Assembly (NCBI GenBank): GCA_039812645.1
Contig: JBDIAV010000036.1
Span: forward strand, 1-26,748
Direction: 5' to 3'
DNA from: Ancrocorticia sp039812645
GTDB taxonomy: Bacteria; Actinomycetota; Actinomycetes; Actinomycetales; Actinomycetaceae
Length of the DNA: 26,748 nt
Of the stretch, positions 15,301-21,875 are shown one piece after another. Below the pieces are notes generated by a model. It made no database searches, was not told where the DNA came from, and saw only the letters and a list, made by a program, of their open reading frames with translations. The position numbers and the translations under genes are program-made. Every line of letters begins with the position of its first letter. Within the stretch, counting starts at the first letter, position 1.

Positions 15301-15804
15301 ATGCTGGAGTTCGATGTCACCATCGAGATCCCCAAGGGTAATCGAAACAAGTACGAAGTGGACCATAAGACCGGGCGCATTCGCTTGGATCGAATGCTCT
15401 TCACTTCCACTCGCTACCCCGATGACTACGGGTTCATTGATGACACGCTCGGCGAGGACGGGGATCCGCTGGATGCGCTCGTCCTTCTGGAAGAACCCAC
15501 GTTCCCCGGTTGCGTCATCCGCTGCCGCGCCCTGGGAATGTTCCGCATGAGCGACGAGAGCGGCGGTGACGATAAAGTCCTGTGCGTTCCTTCTGGCGAT
15601 CAGCGAGCCTCGTGGCGTACCGAGATTGAGGACGTCTCCGAGTTCCATCGCCTGGAGATCCAGCACTTCTTCGAGGTGTACAAGGATCTAGAGCCCGGCA
15701 AGTCAGTTGAAGGAGCTCACTGGGTGGGTCGCCTTGATGCTGAGGCCGAGATCCAGCGCTCCTACGAGCGCGCCACGGAGCAAGGCTACTACGATCACCA
15801 CTGA
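15301..15804 (+). CDS. ppa: Inorganic pyrophosphatase (family I)
   Basis: Ppa hydrolyses pyrophosphate to two phosphates, driving biosynthetic reactions in the cytoplasm. The 167-residue enzyme shows IEIPKGNRNKYEVDHKTG, RLDRMLFTSTRYPDDYGFI and the metal-binding signature GEDGDPLDALVLL, and ends GAHWVGRLDAEAEIQ. I start it at ATG 15301 because AGGAG lies 7 nt upstream; an ATG at 15295 is in frame but too close to that site. A TAGCGT (15263-15268) may be its -10 box. It is divergent from dacB across a 75-bp gap and is followed by a strong terminator. Confidence 0.97.
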   Translation: MLEFDVTIEIPKGNRNKYEVDHKTGRIRLDRMLFTSTRYPDDYGFIDDTLGEDGDPLDALVLLEEPTFPGCVIRCRALGMFRMSDESGGDDKVLCVPSGDQRASWRTEIEDVSEFHRLEIQHFFEVYKDLEPGKSVEGAHWVGRLDAEAEIQRSYERATEQGYYDHH

Positions 15805-15848
15805 GCGTGTGGTTGGGTGAGTGATGGTTGTTGGTTCAGGAAGGTTTT

Positions 15849-15897
15849 CGGCGTTCAGTTAGGTTTTTTTCAAAGCCACAACCGTGACTGAACGCCG
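15849..15897. repeat. Inverted repeat with a 27-nt loop
   Basis: Perfect 11-bp arms CGGCGTTCAGT (15849-15859) and ACTGAACGCCG (15887-15897) enclose 27 nt that include a run of seven T. It has no T-run after either arm, so it is not a standard intrinsic terminator. It lies 45 bp after ppa and 38 bp before the clear terminator. Confidence 0.6.
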
Positions 15898-15934
15898 GAA
15901 CCCTTACTGATTCCCATGGGCATGACGCGTGTCA

Positions 15935-15975
15935 GGGGGCCGCGCCTACAGATGTTGTAGGCGCGACCCCCTTTT
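15935..15975 (+). terminator. Intrinsic terminator of ppa
   Basis: A 16-bp stem with a single mismatch (GGGGGCCGCGCCTACA facing TGTAGGCGCGACCCCC) has a 5-nt loop and is followed by TTTT. The orientation fits termination of ppa transcription. On the other strand there is no T-run. Confidence 0.85.
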
Positions 15976-16078
15976 GTGTCTGATTTTCCGACGACGGCGT
16001 CACCACGCTCGGTACTATGATCGTCACCTCGTGCGCGCCATAAACCAGTGAGCCGTGAGCGGGTGAGCCTGAGCCGGA

Positions 16079-17422
16079 TTAGTCGACGACGCGAATCACC
16101 GTGGGGATTCCGAGCCAGCTATCTTCTCCCACGCGAGTGCCCCACGACTCGTTCCACGCGCCAACATTCTGGCCGTTGCCGAGGCTGATCGCCACGTGGC
16201 CGGGCCAGTACAGAATGTCACCGGGACGCGCCTGAGAATAGGGCAGGTGACGGCCTGCCGAAAGCACCGAATCATAGGAGTTCGACATCGGAATGCCGCT
16301 CTGGGTGTACACCCAACTCACAAATCCAAGGCAGTCCCAACCAGCCGGAGTGCGGTGGCCCCACACATAGGGAACGCCAATGTAGTTCAAGCCAAGATTG
16401 AGAATCGCCTGACCAGACGTCGAGGACACAATCGGAGCGGGCTCAGGCTCAGGCTCCGGGGCGGGCGCAGGAGCCACAGGTTCAGGGGCAGCGGGTTCGG
16501 GAGCTACAGGCTCGGGTGCCGGAGCAACCGGTTCTGGGGCGGGTGCCGGGGCATTTGCCGTGCCCAAAGCATTCTCACTGGATACAACAGGCTGAGCAGG
16601 TTGCGGCTGTGAAGGACGCGTGGCGGCCTGCTGTGCTTGCTCCACCAGTGCCTTCTGCTGCTCTTCGGCGAGCTTGCGAGCCTCAGCTTCCTTTTGGTCC
16701 TGGATCTCACGCTCAATCTGCGCGGTAGTTCCCTTCTGCGCAGCAAGCTGGGCAACCAGGGTTTCTTTTTCAGTATTGATCTGGGAAAGCCGCGTTTCCG
16801 CGGCCGCATGGCGGTCCGTTGCTTCCTGCGCGGCAGCTTCGGCCTCGAGCGCGGCCTTGTTCTGTAGCTCAGTCTTACGGTCGGCGTCCTGCTTCATGCT
16901 GTCAGCGACATCACGCAGAGCAACAAACTCCTGCACTTGCTGGTCGGCTCCCTGGCCAACCATGTCATATGCGCGAGCTTTATTTGAGGCCGCCGAAAGG
17001 GACTCAGCTCCCAAGAGATAGCTAGCACCCGAAATCGAGGCGGCACCGTCCCGATAGAGCGCCGATGAGATGCGCCCTAGCTCAGCCTTCGCCCCGTCAG
17101 CTTTGGAGGCGGCGGCGTCTGCCGCCGCGTGGGCCGCGGCAGCATCACCAATGGCGTCCGTGAGCTTACGGTCGGCTTCGATACGCTGCGCATCAGCTTC
17201 CGCGGCGAGAAGACCAAGTTCGTTGCTCTCCGCGGTGAGTTGGGCAAGACGTACCTCAAGGTCCGCGAGAGACAACTGAGTGGTTTGCTCGGCCGCCTTT
17301 GCCTGAGCCAACTTATCGTCGTTGTCATCTGCTGTTGCCGGGGATACCGACGCAGCCGCAACGATCGTCATTGCGGCCATAAAAGCCAACGACCGACGCG
17401 TTCGAGACACGGATTTCTCCAT
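16079..17422 (-). CDS. Secreted NlpC/P60 peptidoglycan endopeptidase, RipA-like
   Basis: This cell-wall hydrolase cleaves peptide stems, probably at division sites like RipA or Cgl NlpC proteins. Residues 1-31 are a signal peptide (RTRR, then LAFMAAMTIVAAASVSPATA). Residues about 35-270 are a long Ala/Glu/Gln-rich coiled coil with SALYRDGAASISGASYLLGA in the middle. A Pro/Ala/Glu repeat (PEPVAP units) at about 285-330 is a wall-spanning linker. The NlpC/P60 domain has catalytic Cys364 in GWDCLGFVSWVY and His409 in WPGHVAI. Most homologues read DCSGF; here the residue after Cys is Leu. The length is 447. GGAG lies about 6 nt before the ATG. Confidence 0.92.
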   Translation of the reverse strand: MEKSVSRTRRSLAFMAAMTIVAAASVSPATADDNDDKLAQAKAAEQTTQLSLADLEVRLAQLTAESNELGLLAAEADAQRIEADRKLTDAIGDAAAAHAAADAAASKADGAKAELGRISSALYRDGAASISGASYLLGAESLSAASNKARAYDMVGQGADQQVQEFVALRDVADSMKQDADRKTELQNKAALEAEAAAQEATDRHAAAETRLSQINTEKETLVAQLAAQKGTTAQIEREIQDQKEAEARKLAEEQQKALVEQAQQAATRPSQPQPAQPVVSSENALGTANAPAPAPEPVAPAPEPVAPEPAAPEPVAPAPAPEPEPEPAPIVSSTSGQAILNLGLNYIGVPYVWGHRTPAGWDCLGFVSWVYTQSGIPMSNSYDSVLSAGRHLPYSQARPGDILYWPGHVAISLGNGQNVGAWNESWGTRVGEDSWLGIPTVIRVVD

Positions 17423-17730
17423 TGTTTCTCCGTCTGTTAAACACTGCAGTGTGCAGGGCGTGAAAATGTGTAGTGAGTGAACGTCACTCGTTACGTCCGT
17501 GAATGCCTTCCACAGGCGTGGTTCACGTTTTCATAACGAAGCATCACCACACGGCTACGAATCTATAACATTCTTCGCCAAATTCATACATCATGCTCAG
17601 GGATATCACAGTGCACTTTTGTCACATACTCCTCAACCTCCCCAATATCTCCATATTTCTCATGAATACCTCCGGTGACACGGACGTATGACCCACTCAA
17701 GAACACCTTTCTCAGCGTCGTCACCTCCAC
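17423..17730. other. Intergenic region upstream of the NlpC/P60 gene
   Basis: No gene is seen. Just upstream of the NlpC ribosome site is a perfect 12-bp palindrome ACACTGCAGTGT (17441-17452). Further up on the minus strand is an imperfect palindrome ACGTAACGAGTGACGT near 17479-17494. Its GTAAC/GTGAC half-sites vaguely recall MtrA-type boxes that control such hydrolases in corynebacteria, but the spacing is not the published one. An AT-rich TATAGA near 17560 could be a -10 box. The rest, to 17730, shows no feature I can support. Confidence 0.35.
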
Positions 17731-17755
17731 AGAGGTCTCAATTCATGAGACCTCT
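17731..17755. promoter_or_regulatory. Perfect 10-bp palindrome, possible operator upstream of metY
   Basis: AGAGGTCTCA (17731-17740) and TGAGACCTCT (17746-17755) are exact complements around a 5-nt spacer. The element ends 10 bp before the candidate -35 box of the metY leader promoter. No T-run follows on either strand, so a repressor or activator site is more likely than a terminator. Confidence 0.55.
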
Positions 17756-17765
17756 GGCCCATAAC

Positions 17766-17796
17766 TTGACGCCTCCGTAGCTTCGTCGCTTATGCT
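17766..17796 (+). promoter_or_regulatory. Promoter of the metY leader
   Basis: TTGACG (17766-17771) and TATGCT (17791-17796) are separated by 19 bp. The -10 box ends 7 nt before an ATG (17804), giving a transcript that probably begins at or next to that ATG and has a leader of about 190 nt before metY. Confidence 0.55.
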
Positions 17797-17803
17797 CTGA
17801 AAC

Positions 17804-17827
17804 ATGTTCAAGCGAATGCCTAACTAG
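17804..17827 (+). CDS. Putative leader peptide MFKRMPN
   Basis: This is a micro-ORF of seven codons plus TAG directly at the predicted transcription start of the metY leader. It has no ribosome site but the leaderless arrangement seen elsewhere in the window (TATGCT, 7 nt, ATG). It contains a second Met codon. Its stop codon overlaps the first bases of an RNA stem (17826-17832). Whether it is translated is unproven. Confidence 0.35.
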   Translation: MFKRMPN

Positions 17828-17994
17828 CGCACCCCCGTCGGGGCACTCACAGCGCGAGTCACCACTCACCGCAGGAGTCCCAGACGTGTGATGTGCGCTT
17901 CCAGCCCATCCGAACACAACAATGTGCGGGCTGGTAGGGACGCTAGGAAGAGAATCGGCGTGTCCGCCGCCCGCTTTCCGTAGGGAGAGCAACA
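17826..17994 (+). promoter_or_regulatory. Structured 5' leader of metY
   Basis: AGCGCAC (17826-17832) pairs perfectly with GTGCGCT (17893-17899). Inside this stem is the hairpin CCCC-GTC-GGGG (17833-17843). The same 3' arm can instead pair through GCGCT with AGCGC at 17851-17855, so the two folds exclude each other. A second hairpin has 7-bp arms CCAGCCC (17901-17907) and GGGCTGG (17928-17934). The metY ribosome site GTAGGGAG follows. No T-run terminator is visible before metY. It does not match the SAM-I or SAM-IV riboswitch pattern as I know it. Confidence 0.4.
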
Positions 17995-19287
17995 ATGCCC
18001 AACAGCAACGACTGGTCCTTTGACACCATTCAGATTCACGCCGGACAACACCCCGATCCGGAATTCGGGGCGCGCGCCCTGCCGATCTACCAGACCACCT
18101 CGTACGTCTTCAAGGACGCCGAGCAAGCTGCCGGTCGCTTTGCCCTGACCGACGCGGGCCCCATTTACACCCGTCTCAACAATCCCACGCAGGGAGTTAT
18201 TGAGGAGCGCATCGCCGCCCTTGAAAGTGGCGCAGCCGCGCTACTCGTGGCCTCCGGCCAGGCAGCCGAGCTCTACACGATTCTCAATCTCGCCCAGGCG
18301 GGCGACGAGATCGTCTCCTCCCCCTCGCTCTACGGCGGCACCTACAACCTCTTCAAGACCACCCTCAAGCAGCTTGGTATTACCGTTCGCTGGGTAGAGA
18401 ATCCGGACGATCCGGAAAGCTGGCGCGCCGAGATCACAGACAAGACGAAGGCGCTGTACGGCGAGACCATCCCTAACCCGAAGGGCGACATCCTCGATAT
18501 TGAGGCCCTCGCCGAGATCGCTCACGAGCACGGCATTCCGCTCGTCGTCGACAACACCATCGGCACCCCCTACAACGTGCGCCCATTCGAGCACGGCGCG
18601 GACATCGTCGTCGAATCGGCCACCAAGTTCTTGGGCGGTCACGGAACGTCGGTGGGCGGCGTCGTCGTCGAAAAGGGAGATTTCAACTGGGCTAACGGCA
18701 AGTTCCCGCTGCTCGCCACCCCGGACGAGAGCTACAACGGGCTGACCTTCTCGGACATCGGACCGGGCGCGTTCGTCACCCGTATCCGCGCCACCCTGCT
18801 GCGCGACACCGGCGCGGCTATCTCGCCCTTCAACGCCTTCCTCATCGGCATTGGCCTGGAGACGCTCTCCCTGCGCGTGGAACGGCACCTGGAGAATACG
18901 AAGAAGGTGGTCGACTTCCTCGATAAGCGCGACGAAGTGGAGTCCGTACGTTACTCGGGCCTCGTCACCTCGCCCTACTACGAGCTTGCCCAGAAGTACG
19001 CGCCGAAGGGCGCCGGCTCCGTCTTCACCTTCGAACTCAAGGGCGGCCGCCCGGCTGGCGAAGCATTCGTGGACGCCCTCGAACTTTTCTCCAACCTCGC
19101 TAACATCGGCGACGTCCGCTCCCTCGTCATTCACCCCGCCTCCACCACTCACTCCCAGATGAACGACGACGAACTCGCCGCCGCCGGAGTCTCCGCGGGA
19201 ACCATCCGACTCTCCATCGGACTGGAAGATATCACGGACATTCTCGCTGATCTGGAGCGCGGACTCGCCGCCGCGGCAGCGGTCTGA
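17995..19287 (+). CDS. metY: O-acetylhomoserine aminocarboxypropyltransferase (sulfhydrylase)
   Basis: MetY is a PLP enzyme that makes L-homocysteine from O-acetylhomoserine and sulfide, in the direct sulfhydrylation route to methionine. The 430-residue protein is normal length. The N-terminal TIQIHAGQHPDPEFGARALP, the YTRLNNPTQGVIEERIAALE segment and VDNTIGTPYNVRPFEHGADI are typical. The PLP lysine is Lys211 in ESATKFLGGHGTSVGG. The end has VIHPASTTHSQM and IRLSIGLEDITDI. The ATG has AGGGAG 7 nt upstream. It is followed after 207 bp by metX on the same strand, and the gap contains a palindromic repeat. A long structured leader precedes it. Confidence 0.97.
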   Translation: MPNSNDWSFDTIQIHAGQHPDPEFGARALPIYQTTSYVFKDAEQAAGRFALTDAGPIYTRLNNPTQGVIEERIAALESGAAALLVASGQAAELYTILNLAQAGDEIVSSPSLYGGTYNLFKTTLKQLGITVRWVENPDDPESWRAEITDKTKALYGETIPNPKGDILDIEALAEIAHEHGIPLVVDNTIGTPYNVRPFEHGADIVVESATKFLGGHGTSVGGVVVEKGDFNWANGKFPLLATPDESYNGLTFSDIGPGAFVTRIRATLLRDTGAAISPFNAFLIGIGLETLSLRVERHLENTKKVVDFLDKRDEVESVRYSGLVTSPYYELAQKYAPKGAGSVFTFELKGGRPAGEAFVDALELFSNLANIGDVRSLVIHPASTTHSQMNDDELAAAGVSAGTIRLSIGLEDITDILADLERGLAAAAAV

Positions 19288-19361
19288 TTTCACCAAGTAC
19301 ACCGATGGGCTCGGCCGCTGCCCTCGTGGATCACAGTGGCCGAATCTCGTCGTTTTCCACC

Positions 19362-19419
19362 TGGCCTTCAGAGCGACACTCCGCGCCTTATACGGCACGG
19401 AGTGTCGCTGGAGAGGCCA
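19362..19419. repeat. Palindromic dispersed repeat, copy 2 (metY-metX gap)
   Basis: Arms TGGCCTTCAGAGCGACACTC and GAGTGTCGCTGGAGAGGCCA (with the inner CGCGCC/GGCACG) flank TTATAC. The centre of each arm, GCGACACTCCG and CGGAGTGTCGC, is exactly complementary. The whole is the reverse complement of copy 1 at 273-331, with about four fifths identity. As RNA it would form a hairpin of about 26 bp between metY and metX. The rest of the 207-bp gap (19288-19494) shows no other feature. Confidence 0.75.
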
Positions 19420-19494
19420 CGTAGGAGCAACAAACCCGCGTCATTCAGCATTCCCACACAAACCTCGGGCCAGGCAGCCCGACGTAGCGCAGAA

Positions 19495-20730
19495 ATGAGC
19501 CCCTCAGTGAGCCCCAAGTTCCTTGTAGGTACACCTCCACTCGATCCGGTGACCGATGCCGAACCCATCGGCGATTTCGACACCGGATACGCTCCGCGCC
19601 CCCGAATTGCCATTCCCGTGTCCGGCGCGTGGGTGGAAGGTGACGATCCTGGCGAACGGCAGTTTGTAGACCTCGGCCCGCACGAGCTGGAACTGGGTGG
19701 GCGCCTGCCCAACGTGCGCGTTGCCTACGAAACCTGGGGCACACTCAACGCCGACGCTTCCAACGCAATCCTGCTCTGCCACGCCCTCACTGGCGATTCG
19801 CACGCCACCAGCAAGTCCGGCAACAGCGGCTGGTGGAAGGATATTGTGGGGCCCGGGAAGGCCCTGGACACCAATCGTTTCTTTGTTGTGTGTCCCAACG
19901 TCCTCGGCGGGTGCCAAGGCACCACCGGACCCGCCTCCATCGCCCCGGACGGACGCCCCTGGGGACCGCGCTTCCCAGAGATCACCCTGCGTGACATGGT
20001 GGCCGTCGAGGCGAAGCTGGCCACGTTCCTCGGCGTGGAAAAGTGGGCGCTCATCGCCGGGGCCTCCTTCGGAGGCAATCTGGTCATGGAGTGGGCGGCC
20101 TCCTATCCGGAGCGCACGGGAGCCATCGCGGTGCTCGTCTCCGGCCCCGCCTCCACTGCTGAGCAGATCGGCTACGCACATTTCCAGATGATGGCCATTC
20201 GGCAAGATCCCAACTGGCGTGGAGGCAATTACTACGACGCTCCCGATGGCCAAGGCCCCACGGCCGGAATGGGCCTCGCCCGCCAGATCGCACACCTTAC
20301 CTATCGCTGTGCCTCCGAGATGGACGCACGTTTCGGCCGCAACGCGCAGGATGGTGAGGATCCACTGCACAATGGCCGCTATGCGGTGCAGAGCTACCTC
20401 GACTACCACGCCTACAAGTTGGCGATGCGCTTTGACGCAAACTCATACCTCATCATCACCCAGGCGTTTATTACCCATGACATTGGGCGCGGGCGCGGCG
20501 GCACCGAGGACGTCCTCGCTTCCTTGACGATGCCCGCTCTCGTGGTGGCGGTGGATACTGACCGGCTCTTCTATCCGGCAGACATGGCCGCGTTGGCAGA
20601 GAAGCTGCCGGGGGCCGGCCCCGTGGTGACGGTTCATTCGCGGCACGGGCATGACGGCTTCCTTGTGGAGAACGACCAGGTGACGAAGATTCTGGGCGAC
20701 TTCCTTGGCGGGTTGGGATTGCCGGGGTGA
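19495..20730 (+). CDS. metX: Homoserine O-acetyltransferase
   Basis: MetX acetylates homoserine with acetyl-CoA and supplies MetY with its substrate. It is an alpha/beta-hydrolase-fold enzyme showing RVAYETWGTLNADASNAILL, HALTGDSHATS and GWWKDIVGPGKALDTNRFFV. VCPNVLGGCQGTTGP and the nucleophile Ser191 in IAGASFGGNLVMEW follow. The late Asp is in VAVDTDRLFYP and the His in SRHGHDGFLVE. The start is set at ATG 19495 (411 aa), though its ribosome site is weak. An in-frame GTG at 19507 is also possible. The frame stays open back to 19336, but that part is encoded by the palindromic repeat and does not look like protein. Confidence 0.94.
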   Translation: MSPSVSPKFLVGTPPLDPVTDAEPIGDFDTGYAPRPRIAIPVSGAWVEGDDPGERQFVDLGPHELELGGRLPNVRVAYETWGTLNADASNAILLCHALTGDSHATSKSGNSGWWKDIVGPGKALDTNRFFVVCPNVLGGCQGTTGPASIAPDGRPWGPRFPEITLRDMVAVEAKLATFLGVEKWALIAGASFGGNLVMEWAASYPERTGAIAVLVSGPASTAEQIGYAHFQMMAIRQDPNWRGGNYYDAPDGQGPTAGMGLARQIAHLTYRCASEMDARFGRNAQDGEDPLHNGRYAVQSYLDYHAYKLAMRFDANSYLIITQAFITHDIGRGRGGTEDVLASLTMPALVVAVDTDRLFYPADMAALAEKLPGAGPVVTVHSRHGHDGFLVENDQVTKILGDFLGGLGLPG

Positions 20731-20752
20731 CCGCAGTAGCGCAGAGCTCACC

Positions 20753-20782
20753 CTGACGTGCCCGGCTCAAGAGTGACAAAAT
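20753..20782 (+). promoter_or_regulatory. Candidate promoter for the alpha/beta hydrolase gene
   Basis: CTGACG (20753-20758) and CAAAAT (20777-20782) are 18 bp apart. The -10 box ends 6 nt before the ATG of the hydrolase, consistent with a leaderless transcript. A GGAGG also lies there but only 1 nt from the ATG, too close for a normal ribosome site. Confidence 0.35.
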
Positions 20783-20788
20783 GGAGGC

Positions 20789-21856
20789 ATGAACGACTGG
20801 GAAGATGACCTGCTCGGTCCGGGCTATCTGCAGATGACGATTCCGCTCGATCCCGACGAGGAGGGTGAGGTGGTCACCACACTGGTGACCTACGTACCGG
20901 AACTGGACCCGACAGGCCCGGAGCGCACCCCCATCCCCCGCTTCGTATTCCTGGCGGTCCACGGCTGGAACGACTACTTCTACCAGCGCGAACTAGCCAG
21001 GCGAGTGGCGCTCGCGGGCGGGGTCTTCTACGCCGTCGACCTGCGAAAGTACGGACGCAGCCTGCGTGAATGGCAAACTTTCGGGTTCATCACCGATTTG
21101 CGGAAGTACGACGACGAACTGCACGCCTGTTTTGACGTCATCTTCGGAGAGCACGGCTACGACATCCCTGCCGTGCTCTACGGGCACTCCACCGGTGGGC
21201 TCATTGCCTCGCTATGGGCAGACCGACACCCGGGTGCGATCGCCGGTTTGGTTCTCAATTCGCCGTGGCTCGAGTTCCAAGGGTCAACGATGGCACGTCA
21301 GCTGGGTACACCAATCGTGGAGATGGTGGCGCGCGCCTCGCCCAAGACAGTCATTCCTCTTGCGGATACGGGCTTTTATCAGCGCGCACTCACGGCGGGG
21401 CTCGGCGAGGGCGAGGATCTTATCCCCGGAGCACCGGACGGCACAGACGATCCATTCTGGACCACCGGCTGGGAACCAGATCCTCGATATCGGGGGACGC
21501 CGCCCGTGCGGACAGCCTGGTTGTCAGCGATTCTCAACGGGCACGCGCGCGTCGCTAAAGGACTAGACATCACCTGCCCGGTACTGGTTCTCACCTCTCG
21601 GCGCACGATTGTTGCCATGGAGTGGAGCGAAGATCATCGCGGTGCGGACAGCGTGCTTGATGTGGCCCAGATCTGGAAACGAGTTCCAGATCTGGGGAAT
21701 CACATCACTCTAATCAAGCTCGACAGCGCAATCCACGATGTCATTCTGTCCCGCCGTGAAGTTCGTACTCTCGCCTTCGACGAGATCGCTCGGTTCATCA
21801 ACGGCTACGTGGTCACCAGCAATGAACTCCCGGTATCAGAGGAATCAGGCTCCTGA
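20789..21856 (+). CDS. Alpha/beta hydrolase, monoglyceride-lipase-like
   Basis: This 355-residue cytoplasmic serine hydrolase has no signal peptide. FVFLAVHGWNDYFYQRELAR holds the oxyanion strand (HG), and AVDLRKYGRSL is the typical lysophospholipase/monoglyceride lipase loop. The nucleophile is Ser134 in VLYGHSTGGLIASLWAD. A likely catalytic His is in SAIHDVILS near the end, and the Asp is probably in the ADSVLD region. The substrate cannot be told from the sequence; an esterase or lysophospholipase is most likely. It follows metX by 58 bp but probably has its own promoter, so a role in methionine synthesis is not implied. It converges on the oxidoreductase gene with a 19-bp gap and no visible terminator. 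Confidence 0.85.
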   Translation: MNDWEDDLLGPGYLQMTIPLDPDEEGEVVTTLVTYVPELDPTGPERTPIPRFVFLAVHGWNDYFYQRELARRVALAGGVFYAVDLRKYGRSLREWQTFGFITDLRKYDDELHACFDVIFGEHGYDIPAVLYGHSTGGLIASLWADRHPGAIAGLVLNSPWLEFQGSTMARQLGTPIVEMVARASPKTVIPLADTGFYQRALTAGLGEGEDLIPGAPDGTDDPFWTTGWEPDPRYRGTPPVRTAWLSAILNGHARVAKGLDITCPVLVLTSRRTIVAMEWSEDHRGADSVLDVAQIWKRVPDLGNHITLIKLDSAIHDVILSRREVRTLAFDEIARFINGYVVTSNELPVSEESGS

Positions 21857-21875
21857 ACATGCCAGGGACAAGCCG

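Noticed and set aside
15861..15871. T-run after ppa as an intrinsic terminator
   Set aside because: The run of seven T lies in the loop of an inverted repeat and no stem precedes it; the real terminator is at 15935-15975.
17828..17960. SAM-I or SAM-IV riboswitch in the metY leader
   Set aside because: The conserved GGTCAnGAG-type start and the core elements of these classes are not present; only simple stems are seen.
18241..19398. 385-codon open frame antisense to metY
   Set aside because: It is a shadow frame in GC-rich coding DNA and runs through the palindromic repeat; it has no domain.
19336..19494. N-terminal extension of MetX by 53 codons
   Set aside because: The stretch is encoded by the palindromic repeat, has no family similarity and a GTG start without a ribosome site.
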